Source: Ancylobacter aquaticus
GTDB taxonomy: Bacteria; Pseudomonadota; Alphaproteobacteria; Rhizobiales; Xanthobacteraceae
Assembly: GCF_004339465.1 (NCBI RefSeq)
Contig: NZ_SMFY01000003.1
Coordinates: 124,001 to 188,000 of the forward strand
Length of the DNA stretch: 64,000 nt
Reading direction: 5' to 3'
Part shown: positions 52,824 to 61,545 of the stretch, in pieces
Layout of the letters: each line of letters opens with the position of its first letter
How positions within the stretch are numbered: the first letter of the stretch is position 1
Position numbers and translations under genes: made by a program
The notes under the pieces: model-generated
Databases searched by the model: none
What the model was told of the DNA's origin: nothing
The model's input: only the letters and a program-made list of their open reading frames with translations

Positions 52824-54179
52824 ATGAACGTCCAGAATTTCATCCACGATCTGCGCTATGCCGACCTGCCTGTCCCGGTGGCGGCGCTGGCGCGGCGCTG
52901 CCTGCTCGATCTGATCGGCGTGGCCGCCAGCGGCCGGCGTACCGATCTGGCACGGATCGTCAGCGATCACGCCGCCCGCCAGTTCGGCGCCGGGGAGGGG
53001 CGCGGGGCGAGGATGATCTTCGACGGACGGCGGGTCTCCCCGGCAGGGGCCGCTTATGCCGGCGCCTCGCTGATCGATTCCTTCGACGCCCATGACGGCC
53101 ACGCCCTGACCAAGGGCCATGCCGGCGTCGCCCTCCTGCCGGCGCTGCTCGCCTTCTGGGAGGCGGAGGATCTGGCGCTGGACGACCGCGAGGTGCTGAC
53201 CTGCCTCGTCATCGGCTATGAAATCGCCACCCGCGCCGGCATCGCCCTGCATGCCAGCGCCTGCGATTACCACACCTCGGGCGCCTGGAACGCGCTTGCC
53301 TGCGCCGCGCTCGGCGCCCGGCTGATGAAGCTGTCCCCTGCGCAGACGCGCGAGGCGCTCGGCACGGCCGAATATCACGGCCCGCGCAGCCAGATGATGC
53401 GCTGCATCGACCACCCCACCATGCTGAAGGACGGTTCCGGCTGGGGCGCTCTGGCCGGTGTTTCCGCCGCCTATCTCGCGGCCGACGGCTTCACCGGCGC
53501 CCCGGCGCTGACGCTGGAGGCACCGGAACAGCAGGCGCTGTGGGGCGATCTCGGCAGCCGCTGGTACATTCTCGAACAGTATTTCAAGCCTTACCCGGTC
53601 TGTCGCTGGGCGCAGCCGGCGGTGGAGGCGGCGCGCCGGCTGATGGCCGAGCACGGGCTCACGGGGGCCGATGTTGCCGATGTCGAGGTGAGGAGCTTCG
53701 CGGAGGCGGTGCGCCTCGCCTCGGCCCGCCCGGCAACCACCGAGGAGGCGCAGTACAGCCTGCCCTTCCCGCTGGCGGCGATGATCCTGCGCGGGCGGCT
53801 CGGCGCCGACGAAATCACCGGCGCCGGCCTTTCCGACCCCGCCGTGCTGGAGCTTTCCGCCTCCATCCGCCTGGTCGAGGACCCCGATATCTGCGCCCGT
53901 TTTCCCGCCGAGCGCTTCGCCGTGGTCGCGCTGACGACCCGCGACGGGCGGCGTGTCACGTCGGAATGGACGCAGGCCGAGGGCGGGCCGGCCAATCCGC
54001 TGTCGGACGCCGCCATCTCCGCCAAGTTCCACGCGTTGGCCGGCCGGCTCGGCGACAACCGCCGGCAGGTGATCGAGACGCTGGTCGCGGGCATGGGCAT
54101 GGATACGGGCGTGGGCGCTGGAGCCCTGGCGGCGGACCTCGCCGAACAGGTGCTGGCGCCGATCGGAGACGGTGCATGA
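52824..54179 (+). CDS. MmgE/PrpD family protein
   Basis: A 451-residue protein of the MmgE/PrpD fold (2-methylcitrate dehydratase and relatives such as cis-aconitate decarboxylase and iminodisuccinate epimerase). Landmarks are DLIGVAASG, the catalytic-region HDGHALTKGHAG (SFDAHDGH), LVIGYEIATRAGIALH, MLKDGSGWGALAGVSAAYLA and YFKPYPVCRWAQPAVEA. It does not sit beside prpB/prpC, so a propionate role is unlikely; many PrpD relatives in amine-degrading operons are of unknown substrate. ATG at 52824 has AGAGG upstream. It is followed by an ATGA overlap with an FAD enzyme, so it works in the same pathway. Confidence 0.88.
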   Translation: MNVQNFIHDLRYADLPVPVAALARRCLLDLIGVAASGRRTDLARIVSDHAARQFGAGEGRGARMIFDGRRVSPAGAAYAGASLIDSFDAHDGHALTKGHAGVALLPALLAFWEAEDLALDDREVLTCLVIGYEIATRAGIALHASACDYHTSGAWNALACAALGARLMKLSPAQTREALGTAEYHGPRSQMMRCIDHPTMLKDGSGWGALAGVSAAYLAADGFTGAPALTLEAPEQQALWGDLGSRWYILEQYFKPYPVCRWAQPAVEAARRLMAEHGLTGADVADVEVRSFAEAVRLASARPATTEEAQYSLPFPLAAMILRGRLGADEITGAGLSDPAVLELSASIRLVEDPDICARFPAERFAVVALTTRDGRRVTSEWTQAEGGPANPLSDAAISAKFHALAGRLGDNRRQVIETLVAGMGMDTGVGAGALAADLAEQVLAPIGDGA

Positions 54180-55765
54180 GCGTCGACCCTCGTTCCGTCG
54201 CCGGCAAGACGCTTTCGGTCGCCGGGCACGCCCAGCTTCTCGTTATCGGGGCCGGCCCCGCCGGCCTTGCCGCCGCCATCGAGGGCGCGCAGCGCGGGCT
54301 CTCCGTGGTGCTGGTCGACGAGAACCCGGTGCCGTTCGAGACCATGGGCGAGAGCGTGCCGCTGCATTTCGGCGGCCGTGTCGGCGGCGTGGCGCGCAAC
54401 CGCAATGCCATGATGGAGGCGATGCTGGAGAGCGCACCGGACCTCGCCACCGCGTTCGAACTCGGCGTCGATGTGCGGCTCGGCACCGCATGCTGGGGGC
54501 TCTATGCCAATGGCGCCAATCTAGGCTGGATGCCGGGTCCGCTCGCCGGCCTCGCCGACGAGGAGAGCGGCACGTATCTCGTCAGCTTCGAGCGCGCCAT
54601 CGTCGCCACCGGGCGGCGCGACATGGGCCTCGCCTTCCCCGGCTGGGAGGCGCCGGGGGTGATGGGGGCGACGGCCGCCGTGCAGCTGGCCACGCGCTAT
54701 GGCGCGCTGGCAGGCACCCGGGCGGTCGTGCTCGGCACGACGGCCGAGGCGCTGCTGGCGGCGCTTGCGCTTCGCGCGCAGGGCATCGCCGTGGCGGCGG
54801 TGATCGAGCAGGCGCCCGCGCCGGTGGGACCGGACGATCTCGTCGCCGAGCTGCGCGCCGCCGGCGTCGCCATTCGCTGCGGCGAGGTGGTGCGCGCGGT
54901 CGAGACCGATCTCGATGGCGTGCGCGGCGTGACGACATCCGCCGGTGTGCTCGCCTGCGACCTCGTCGTGCTAGGCATCGGCGCCGTGCCGATGGTCGAT
55001 CTGCTCGATGCCGCGGGCTGCGTGCTGGCCTTCGACGCGGCACGGGGGGGCTATGCGCCCGTGCTCGACGAGGCGGCGCGCACCAGCGTCGCCGTCGTCC
55101 AGGCGGTGGGGGACTGTGCCGGCATCTGGCCAGCCAAGAGCGGGAACGTGGCCATTGCCGAAATGGAGGCACGATACGCGGCTGCGGTCGCAGCCAGCGC
55201 GCTGGGCGAGGCCGGCGAGGCTCCCTCTGCCGCACCGCCGCCCGGCGAAGCCACCTACGACATCGACGCCTACCGCAAGGACTGGGTGCGTGCCAGCGTG
55301 ATCGAGGCGGCGGGCGAGCCCTATGTCTGCCAGTGCGAGGAAGTCACGGCGCGCGAGATTCTCGACGTGCGCCCGCCGCGTTATCTCGACTGGCAGGGCG
55401 CCGACAACCGCCCGCGCAGCCTTGCCAGCCTGCTGGGCGAGGGACCGCCGCACCCGGACCAGATCAAGCGCCTCACCCGGGCCGGCATGGGCCCATGCCA
55501 GGGCCGGCGCTGCCGCGAGCAGATCCAGGCTCTGCTTGCCCTTCAGGCCGCGGTGCCGCTCGATGCCGTGCCCCTCGCCGGCTATCGCGCGCCGGTGCGT
55601 CCGTTGCCTCTCAAGGCCGCCGCGCCGCAAAGCGAGGACGCGGCCTTTGGCGAGCAGTGGGATTCCTGGTTCGGCATGCCCCGCCAGTGGGTGCCGTTCT
55701 GGGATGTCGAGGAGGAGTACACCGTTGCCGGCCTTGCCGTGGAAAAGCCCCATGCCAGCGAATGA
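54176..55765 (+). CDS. FAD/NAD(P)-dependent oxidoreductase with BFD-like [2Fe-2S] site (HcnB/LhpE/OoxA type)
   Basis: A 529-residue flavoprotein. The N-terminal dinucleotide fold is LLVIGAGPAGLAAAIEGAQRG (about residue 20); a second one lies in AGTRAVVLGTTAEALLAALAL, and the FAD Asp in VVQAVGDCAGIWPAKSG. The C-terminal region has a bacterioferritin-associated-ferredoxin-like cluster motif with CQCEEVTAREIL and GMGPCQGRRC. This is the alpha subunit layout of hydrogen cyanide synthase, opine oxidases and hydroxyproline-type dehydrogenases, which pair with a DadA-like beta subunit. That partner is encoded directly downstream (14-base overlap). The expected reaction is oxidation of an amino acid or N-methyl amine. 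Confidence 0.9.
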   Translation: MSVDPRSVAGKTLSVAGHAQLLVIGAGPAGLAAAIEGAQRGLSVVLVDENPVPFETMGESVPLHFGGRVGGVARNRNAMMEAMLESAPDLATAFELGVDVRLGTACWGLYANGANLGWMPGPLAGLADEESGTYLVSFERAIVATGRRDMGLAFPGWEAPGVMGATAAVQLATRYGALAGTRAVVLGTTAEALLAALALRAQGIAVAAVIEQAPAPVGPDDLVAELRAAGVAIRCGEVVRAVETDLDGVRGVTTSAGVLACDLVVLGIGAVPMVDLLDAAGCVLAFDAARGGYAPVLDEAARTSVAVVQAVGDCAGIWPAKSGNVAIAEMEARYAAAVAASALGEAGEAPSAAPPPGEATYDIDAYRKDWVRASVIEAAGEPYVCQCEEVTAREILDVRPPRYLDWQGADNRPRSLASLLGEGPPHPDQIKRLTRAGMGPCQGRRCREQIQALLALQAAVPLDAVPLAGYRAPVRPLPLKAAAPQSEDAAFGEQWDSWFGMPRQWVPFWDVEEEYTVAGLAVEKPHASE

Positions 55766-56930
55766 TCTCACGCAGCCGGAGGGCGCCAGGGGCGCCTCCG
55801 TGATCGTCGTCGGGGGCGGGGTGACGGGCTTGAGCGCGGCCTGGTGGCTGGCCCGCGCCGGGGTGGATGTCGTCGTCATCGAGAAGGGCATCGTCGGCTG
55901 GGAGGCGTCGGGGCGCAATGGGGGCGGGTGCTCGCACCACCATTCCCCGCTCTTCGCCGAGGAGCAGCGGCTCTGGCCGCTGATGGACGAGTTGCTCGGC
56001 CATCCCACCGAGTTCCAGCCGAACCGGGTGCGCATCGCGCTCAACGAGAAGCAGCTGGCGCTCTACAGCCGTGCGGTGGTCAATGCCCGCCATCAGGGCT
56101 TCCGCATCGACGAGATCGACGCAAGGCAGGTGCGCGAACTGGTGCCGCTTGCGGGCGACAACGTCTTTGCCGGCCACTACTACCATTTCGGCGGCCACGC
56201 CAACCCGCACCGCACGGTGCAGGCCTATGCGTGGGCCCTCCAGGCACTGGGCGGGCGGGTGATGCAGCACACCGCCGTCACCGGTTTTGCGACCGAAGGC
56301 GGCCGGGTGGTCGCGGTGGACACCGACCAGGGCCGCTTCGGCTGCGACCATCTCGTGCTGGCGGCCGGCCCGCAGAGCGGGCGGCTGGCGGGGCTGCTTG
56401 GCGTCGACATTCCGTTGAAGGTTGCCCGCGCCGAGATGATCGTCACCGAGGCGCTGCCGCTGATGCCGCTCGGCGGTGTCGACGGCAATGGCCTTTACGG
56501 CCGGCAGACCCTGCGCGGGAATCTCGCTTATGGCGGTGGCCCGCATGAATGGGTGGAGACGGAGGAGCTGCCGGGCGGCCCCCGGCCGGCAACCCCGCTG
56601 ATGCTGAACATCGCCAAGCGGGTGGCCGAATTGCTGCCGCTCGCCGGCCATGCCCGCATCATCCGTTCCTGGGCCGGGCTCATCGAGAACACGCCGGACG
56701 GCCGGCCCGTGATCGACCGGCCGGAAGGCTGGGACAACCTCACCGTCGCCACGCTGTCAGGCGTCGGCTTCGGCCTGTCGCCGGCGAGCGGGCGGGCCAT
56801 CCAGCAGCTGGTGACGGACGGGGCGTGCTCCTTCGCCGACCTCTCGTCCCTGCGCCTCGGGCGCTTCGCCCGGCTGGAGCCGGACTGGGCGGCGTTGCAG
56901 GGCTGGCAGGCGGCGGCCATGGCCTCCTGA
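55752..56930 (+). CDS. DadA-like FAD-dependent amine/D-amino acid oxidoreductase
   Basis: A 392-residue flavoprotein of the glycine oxidase/DadA fold. The N-terminal FAD motif is VIVVGGGVTGLSAAWWLARAG with the following Glu (VVVIEKG); GLYGRQTLRGNLAYGGG and the C-terminal FAD block SGVGFGLSPASGRAIQQLV are also typical. It overlaps the [2Fe-2S] flavoprotein by 14 bases, so the two are likely subunits of one membrane-linked dehydrogenase (opine, hydroxyproline, dimethylglycine or sarcosine type). Its place between PrpD and the GbcAB betaine genes favours an N-methyl amine or proline-derived substrate. ATG at 55752 is chosen over upstream frame sequence because the FAD fold follows directly. Confidence 0.9.
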   Translation: MPANDLTQPEGARGASVIVVGGGVTGLSAAWWLARAGVDVVVIEKGIVGWEASGRNGGGCSHHHSPLFAEEQRLWPLMDELLGHPTEFQPNRVRIALNEKQLALYSRAVVNARHQGFRIDEIDARQVRELVPLAGDNVFAGHYYHFGGHANPHRTVQAYAWALQALGGRVMQHTAVTGFATEGGRVVAVDTDQGRFGCDHLVLAAGPQSGRLAGLLGVDIPLKVARAEMIVTEALPLMPLGGVDGNGLYGRQTLRGNLAYGGGPHEWVETEELPGGPRPATPLMLNIAKRVAELLPLAGHARIIRSWAGLIENTPDGRPVIDRPEGWDNLTVATLSGVGFGLSPASGRAIQQLVTDGACSFADLSSLRLGRFARLEPDWAALQGWQAAAMAS

Positions 56931-56982
56931 AGGCGGGGGGCGGCTTCGACAGAGGGTCCGCCATGTCGGTTTCATTGCCCTG

Positions 56983-58170
56983 ATGACGGTTTTGAGCCAA
57001 TCTAAAGACCTCTCTTCCGCCCCCGGGGTCCACATGTTCTACGACGAGGTCACCGAACCTCTGACGTTCAGCTTCCTGCTGATCGAGAACCTCTCGCTGA
57101 TGAGCCTGTCCTCGGCCATCGAGCCGCTGCGCTCGGCCAACCGGCTGATCGGACGCGAAGTTTTCCGCTGGCGGCTGTGCAGCATAGATGGCGAGCCTGT
57201 GGTCGCCTCCAACGGCATAAGGCTCGACGCCGCCCCGGTGGCGCAGGCGCTGGAAGGCTCGCATGCCATTTTCGTTTGCGGCGGCATGCGGATCGCGCCT
57301 GATGACGTGAAGCGCTACCTCGCCGTGCTGCGCGGCGCGGCACGGCGCGGCATCGCGGTGGGCTCGCTCTCCACCGGCAGCTATCTTCTCGCCTGGGCCG
57401 GGCTGCTCGACGGCTATCGCTGCACCATCCATTGGGAGAACGGCGCCGCCTTCGAGGAGGATTTTCCCAAGGTGATCGCCACCGGCAAGATCTACGAGAT
57501 CGACCGTGACCGGATGACCTGCTCGGGCGGCACGGCGGCGATGGACATGATGCTGCACGTCATCGCCGATCGGTATGATCCCGACCTCGCCCAGCGCGTC
57601 GCCAACCAGTTCCACCACGAGCGCATCCGCGACGCCAATGACGAGCAGCGCGGCGGCCGGCTGCGGCGGGTGGGCAGCCTTCCCGCCCCGCTGCAGCGCA
57701 CCGTGCAGACCATGCAGCGCCATCTGGAAGCGCCGGTCAGTGTCGGCGAGCTGGCGCAGGCGGCGGGCCTCAGTCCGCGCCAGCTGGAGCGGCTGTTCAG
57801 CCAGCATCTCGGCATGACGCCGGCGCGCTATTATCTCTCGCTGCGAGTCGACCGGGCGCGCGAGCTGCTCATCTATACCAGCCAGCCGATCCTGGAGATC
57901 GCGGTGGCCGTCGGCTTCGCCTCCACCTCGCATCTCAGCCAGTGGTTCAAGCGCCTGCATGGCATGCGCCCGAGCGAACTGCGCGAACGCGCCGGCCGGC
58001 GGCAGGGCCCGCAGGCGGAGGGGCAGGCGGGACCGGCGGGCAGCGACGTTACCTCCTTGTCGCCGCCGGCGGGCAGCGACGTCGCCTCCCCATCGCTGCC
58101 GACTGGCAGCGACGTCGCCTCCTTGTCGCCGGCTGTCGCATTCGGGACCGACCTGACGGCGAAACCGTAG
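56983..58170 (+). CDS. GlxA/GbdR-like AraC-family regulator (GATase1-like sensor plus HTH)
   Basis: A 395-residue transcription factor. Residues about 20-200 form a DJ-1/PfpI-type amidotransferase-like sensor domain (FSFLLIENLSLMSLSSAIEPLRSANR, IFVCGGMRI), and about 235-335 an AraC DNA-binding domain (VSVGELAQAAGLSPRQLERLF, ILEIAVAVGFASTSHLSQWFKR). The sensor is of the GbdR/CdhR/ArgR type that responds to glycine betaine, dimethylglycine, carnitine or arginine. Sitting between the flavoprotein pair and gbcAB, it is the likely regulator of the demethylation genes. The C-terminal tail from about residue 340 is extended and contains three 11-residue repeats, which is not usual for the family. 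Confidence 0.92.
   Translation: MTVLSQSKDLSSAPGVHMFYDEVTEPLTFSFLLIENLSLMSLSSAIEPLRSANRLIGREVFRWRLCSIDGEPVVASNGIRLDAAPVAQALEGSHAIFVCGGMRIAPDDVKRYLAVLRGAARRGIAVGSLSTGSYLLAWAGLLDGYRCTIHWENGAAFEEDFPKVIATGKIYEIDRDRMTCSGGTAAMDMMLHVIADRYDPDLAQRVANQFHHERIRDANDEQRGGRLRRVGSLPAPLQRTVQTMQRHLEAPVSVGELAQAAGLSPRQLERLFSQHLGMTPARYYLSLRVDRARELLIYTSQPILEIAVAVGFASTSHLSQWFKRLHGMRPSELRERAGRRQGPQAEGQAGPAGSDVTSLSPPAGSDVASPSLPTGSDVASLSPAVAFGTDLTAKP
58033..58131 (+). repeat. Three tandem 33-base units in the regulator tail
   Basis: Three back-to-back 33-base units (58033-58065, 58066-58098, 58099-58131) encode P-[A/T]-G-S-D-V-[T/A]-S-[L/P]-S-[P/L]. Each unit carries a GCAGCGACGT core. The repeat keeps the frame and lies just before the stop of the AraC-type regulator. 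Confidence 0.85.
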
Positions 58171-58202
58171 GATACTCGCGTCTCGCATGCCGGGAGCCGA
58201 CA

Positions 58203-59444
58203 ATGAGCGCGAGCGAGAATGTGGCGGAACTGATGGCCCAGTACCGGACGGGCTTCAGCCTGCCGGGGCCGCTCTATTACGATGCCGATGTCTTCGAGAT
58301 GGAGATGAAGGCCATCTTCGGCACGCAATGGCTGTTCGCGTGCAATGAGTGCGAGGTGAAGGAGCCGGGCGACTACCTCACGCTGGAGGTGGGCCGCAAC
58401 TCCATCATCATCGTCCGCGACGACAATGGCGAGGTGCAGGCCTTCCACAACACCTGCCGGCACCGTGGCTCGCGCGTCTGCCAGGAGCACAAGGGCACGG
58501 TGGGACGGCTGGTCTGCCCCTATCACCAGTGGACCTACGACCTCGACGGCACACTGCTCTCCGCCACCCAGATGCCGGAGGATTTCGACCCGCGCCGCTA
58601 TTCGCTCAAGCCGGTGCATGCCGCCAATGTGGCCGGCCTGATCTATATCTGCCTCGCCGAGGCCCCGCCCGATCTCGATCATTTCAAGCGGACCGTTACG
58701 CCCTACATCGCGCCGCACCAGCCGGCGCGCACCAAGGTGGCGTTTGAATCGGTGCTGATCGAGAAGGCCAACTGGAAGCTGGTCATCGAGAACAACCGCG
58801 AGTGCTACCACTGCGCCGGTAATCACCCGGAGCTTCTGGTCTCGCTGGTCGAGGCGGCGCTGCCCAACGACACCCGCACCCACTGGTTCAGCGAGCTGAT
58901 GCTGCGCAAGGCGCAGGAATGGGACGCGCTCGGCCTGCCCCACCGGCCGGCCGATGGCGGCATCGAGTTCCGCTGCATCCGCCTGCCTTTCAACGAGGGC
59001 GTGACCTCGATGACCATGGACGGCAAGCCGGCCTGCAAGAAGCTGGTCGGCGACCTCACCGAGCGCGATCTCGGCTCGGTGCGGATGTTCCATGTGCCGA
59101 ACAACTGGAACCACTTCCTCTCCGACCACATCATCCATTTCCGCGTGCTGCCCCGCGGGCCGATGGAGACTGAGGTGCGCACCACCTGGTTGGTGCACGA
59201 GGACGCCATCGAGGGATGGGATTACGACGTGGATCGGCTCAAGGAAGTCTGGCAGATCACCAACCAGCAGGACCAGCACCTGGCCGAGCAGAACTTCCTC
59301 GGCGTTCGGTCGGACGCCTATGAGCCCGGCCCCTATTCGCCCGCCGGCGAGTTCATGATCCTTGATTTCAATCGCTGGTACATGGCGACGCTGGCGGCGC
59401 ATCTGCCGCCCGGCGCGCCGGGGCTGCGGGTGGCGGCCGAGTAA
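58203..59444 (+). CDS. gbcA: Rieske oxygenase, glycine betaine monooxygenase alpha subunit (GbcA-like)
   Basis: A 413-residue Rieske non-heme iron oxygenase that would remove a methyl group from glycine betaine, giving dimethylglycine and formaldehyde. The Rieske site is CRHRG (Cys 85) with the second pair in CPYHQW; the mononuclear iron facial site lies in NRECYHCAGNHPEL and a later Asp. The sequence style and the partner reductase gene directly after it fit GbcA; related Rieske demethylases of stachydrine (Stc2) or carnitine are alternatives. Start ATG at 58203 lies 32 bases after the regulator stop. It overlaps the reductase gene by one base (TAATG). Confidence 0.9.
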   Translation: MSASENVAELMAQYRTGFSLPGPLYYDADVFEMEMKAIFGTQWLFACNECEVKEPGDYLTLEVGRNSIIIVRDDNGEVQAFHNTCRHRGSRVCQEHKGTVGRLVCPYHQWTYDLDGTLLSATQMPEDFDPRRYSLKPVHAANVAGLIYICLAEAPPDLDHFKRTVTPYIAPHQPARTKVAFESVLIEKANWKLVIENNRECYHCAGNHPELLVSLVEAALPNDTRTHWFSELMLRKAQEWDALGLPHRPADGGIEFRCIRLPFNEGVTSMTMDGKPACKKLVGDLTERDLGSVRMFHVPNNWNHFLSDHIIHFRVLPRGPMETEVRTTWLVHEDAIEGWDYDVDRLKEVWQITNQQDQHLAEQNFLGVRSDAYEPGPYSPAGEFMILDFNRWYMATLAAHLPPGAPGLRVAAE

Positions 59445-60490
59445 TGACACCGCGCGATCTGCGGCTCGCCTGCGTCGGGCGGCGGCAGGAGACGGCCGAT
59501 GTCGTCACCTTCGCCTTCCGCGAGGTCGGCGGCCAGCCGGTGAAGCACCTGCCCGGGCAGGCGCTGGCGCTCGCCCTGCCGCTGCCGGGGGAGACGGCGT
59601 GGCGCAGCTTTACCATCGCCTCCACGCCGACCCGGCCGGACGTGGTGGAGATCACCGTCAAGGCGGCCCCAGGCGGACATGCGACGCGCTGGATGCATGA
59701 GGCGCTGATCCCCGGCACCGAGATCACGGCGCGCGGGCCGGTCGGGCGGTTCTCGCTCGCCCATCATCACGCCCCCGCTTTCGCGCTGGTGTCGGGCGGC
59801 AGCGGCATCACCCCCATGATGTCGATGCTGCGCTGGCTGGCGGATCGCGGCGAGAGCGTGGACGTGGTGTTCCTTCACGCCGCGCGGACCCCCGCCGATG
59901 TGCTGTTCGCCGACGAACTGGCGGCGCTGGACCGGCAGATGCCGAGCCTGCGGATCGTCACCTCCGTCGCCGATGTTCCCGCCGGCCAGAGCTGGGCCGG
60001 GTTTCGCGGCACCATCGACCGGCGGAGCATGGCGCTGATGGTGCCGGACCTCGCCCGGCGCGAGGTGTTCTGCTGCGGGCCGGGCGGCTTCATGGCCGCG
60101 ATCGGGCGCATTTTCGACGCCGAAGGCGGCGAGGAGGCGCGCTTCCACACCGAAAGCTTCGGCGCCGCCAGAACCCTGGCCGACGCGGTCGTGCCTCTCG
60201 CGGTCGCCGAAGTGCCCGCCCCGGCGCCGGGACTCCGGCTGACCATTGACGGGCGCCACTTTCCGGCCACGCCGGGGCAGACCGTCCTGGCCGCCGCGCG
60301 GGCCGGCGGCCTCGTCATCCCCACCGGCTGCGGCGAGGGCATGTGCGGCACCTGCCGGGTGAGGAAGCTCGGCGGCGAGGTGGCGATGATCCACAAGGGC
60401 GGCCTTTCCGCTCGCGAGGAGCGCCAGGGCTATATCCTCGCCTGCTGCGCCCGGCTCAATGGCGATGTCGAGGTGTCGACGGCGCGCTGA
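59444..60490 (+). CDS. gbcB: Ferredoxin-type reductase partner of betaine monooxygenase (GbcB-like)
   Basis: A 348-residue electron-transfer protein. It has an FAD-binding barrel (WRSFTIASTP), a NAD(P)H-binding lobe (ALVSGGSGITPMMSML, VFCCGPGGFM) and a C-terminal [2Fe-2S] plant-type ferredoxin domain with TGCGEGMCGTCRV and a further Cys near ILACCAR. It supplies electrons from NAD(P)H to the Rieske oxygenase encoded one base upstream. The order FAD-NAD-ferredoxin is the GbcB/VanB-related class IB arrangement. It ends 30 bases from the converging SRPBCC gene. Confidence 0.92.
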   Translation: MTPRDLRLACVGRRQETADVVTFAFREVGGQPVKHLPGQALALALPLPGETAWRSFTIASTPTRPDVVEITVKAAPGGHATRWMHEALIPGTEITARGPVGRFSLAHHHAPAFALVSGGSGITPMMSMLRWLADRGESVDVVFLHAARTPADVLFADELAALDRQMPSLRIVTSVADVPAGQSWAGFRGTIDRRSMALMVPDLARREVFCCGPGGFMAAIGRIFDAEGGEEARFHTESFGAARTLADAVVPLAVAEVPAPAPGLRLTIDGRHFPATPGQTVLAAARAGGLVIPTGCGEGMCGTCRVRKLGGEVAMIHKGGLSAREERQGYILACCARLNGDVEVSTAR

Positions 60491-60520
60491 CCCCGCCAGA
60501 GACCCGCGCGCCGGCCAACG

Positions 60521-60964
60521 CTATTCGCGGAGTTCCGGCTCGACCAGCTGCGCGAGATTCTTCAGTGAGTCCTGCCAGCCGAGATAACAGGCCTCGGGCG
60601 GAATGAGGTCGGGTATGCCTTCCTGCACGATGTCCAGTTCGGTGCCGACCGAGACCTCTTTCAAGGTCACGCTCACCAGCATGTCGCCGGGAAGGGCGGG
60701 ATCGTCGAAGCGGTCGTTGTAGCGCAGGCTCTTTCCGGGGCTCAGCTCCAGATAGGTGCCGCCGAAAGTGTGGCTGGCGTCGGTCGTGAAGTTGCGAAAC
60801 GCCATGCGGAACGTGCCGCCGACGCGGGCGTCGAGATGATGCACCGTGCAGACAAAGCCGTTCGGCGGAAGCCATTTGGCCAGCGCGTCCGCCTCGATGA
60901 AGGCGCGATAGACCTTTTCCGGGCGGGTTGCGAGGACGCGGTGCAGGCGTATCGTGCTGGGCAT
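60521..60964 (-). CDS. SRPBCC (AHSA1-like) family protein
   Basis: A 147-residue START/SRPBCC fold protein of the activator-of-Hsp90-ATPase-like (AHSA1) class. The opening STIRLHRVLATRPEKVYRAFIEADALAKWLPPNGF is characteristic, followed by GTFRMAFRNF and a final helix ending GWQDSLKNLAQLVE. Such stand-alone proteins bind hydrophobic ligands and have no agreed function. It is a lone leftward gene, divergent from the VOC gene across about 150 bases. Confidence 0.88.
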   Translation of the reverse strand: MPSTIRLHRVLATRPEKVYRAFIEADALAKWLPPNGFVCTVHHLDARVGGTFRMAFRNFTTDASHTFGGTYLELSPGKSLRYNDRFDDPALPGDMLVSVTLKEVSVGTELDIVQEGIPDLIPPEACYLGWQDSLKNLAQLVEPELRE

Positions 60965-61116
60965 GGCGATTGAGCCTCCTGAATGTGGGTCGTGCCAAAG
61001 GACGAATGGCCCTTGCCGGCCCCGACACCGACCGAAGATTTTTTTCGTGGCGCTGTCGGTTCCGCGCCCCGTCCATCGTCCTTGGGGCCTAGAGGGCAGT
61101 CAAAGGGAGAACCACG

Positions 61117-61533
61117 ATGAACGTGCAGGCTTACCTGATGTTCAACGGCCGCACCGAGGAGGCACTCGCCTATTACACGCAGGCGATCGGCGCGGAAGTG
61201 ACCGCGTTGATGCGTTTTGGCGAGGCGCCGGAGGCCCCGCCGCCCGGCATGGTGCCGGACGGTTGGGACGACAAGGTGATGCATGCCAGCTTCCGCGTCG
61301 GCGAGGCCGAGCTGATGGCCTCGGATGGCTCCCAGTCGGACGCTGCGGGGTTTGCCGGCGTCTCGCTGGCGCTCTCGGTCGCGACAAAGGAAGAGGCCGA
61401 GACGCGGTTCGCCGCGCTTGCCGAGGGCGGCGAGGTGACGATGCCGCTCGGCCCCACCTTCTTCGCCCCGGCCTTCGGCTCGCTGGTCGACCGTTTCGGC
61501 GTGTCGTGGCTGGTCGTGGTGGCGGTCAAGTGA
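61117..61533 (+). CDS. VOC/PhnB-like glyoxalase-fold protein
   Basis: A 138-residue protein of the vicinal-oxygen-chelate superfamily, PhnB/DUF1428-like branch: AYLMFNGRTEEALAYYTQAIGAEV at the start, HASFRVGEAELMASDG and ATKEEAETRFAALAEGGEVTMPLGPTFFAPAFG. It probably binds a metal or small molecule; function unknown. First of a rightward run of small genes, 12 bases before the beta-propeller gene. Confidence 0.88.
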   Translation: MNVQAYLMFNGRTEEALAYYTQAIGAEVTALMRFGEAPEAPPPGMVPDGWDDKVMHASFRVGEAELMASDGSQSDAAGFAGVSLALSVATKEEAETRFAALAEGGEVTMPLGPTFFAPAFGSLVDRFGVSWLVVVAVK

Positions 61534-61545
61534 GGGGAGGGGACG

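Noticed and set aside
52496-52843. 116-codon N-terminal extension of the YehW-like permease up to 52843
   Set aside because: It would overlap the start of the divergent PrpD gene and adds a non-homologous, Arg-rich stretch; the TTG at 52495 gives a normal permease length.
52824-54179. Naming the MmgE/PrpD protein as 2-methylcitrate dehydratase
   Set aside because: No prpB, prpC or acnD neighbour is present and the operon is built of amine-oxidising enzymes; family-level naming only is justified.
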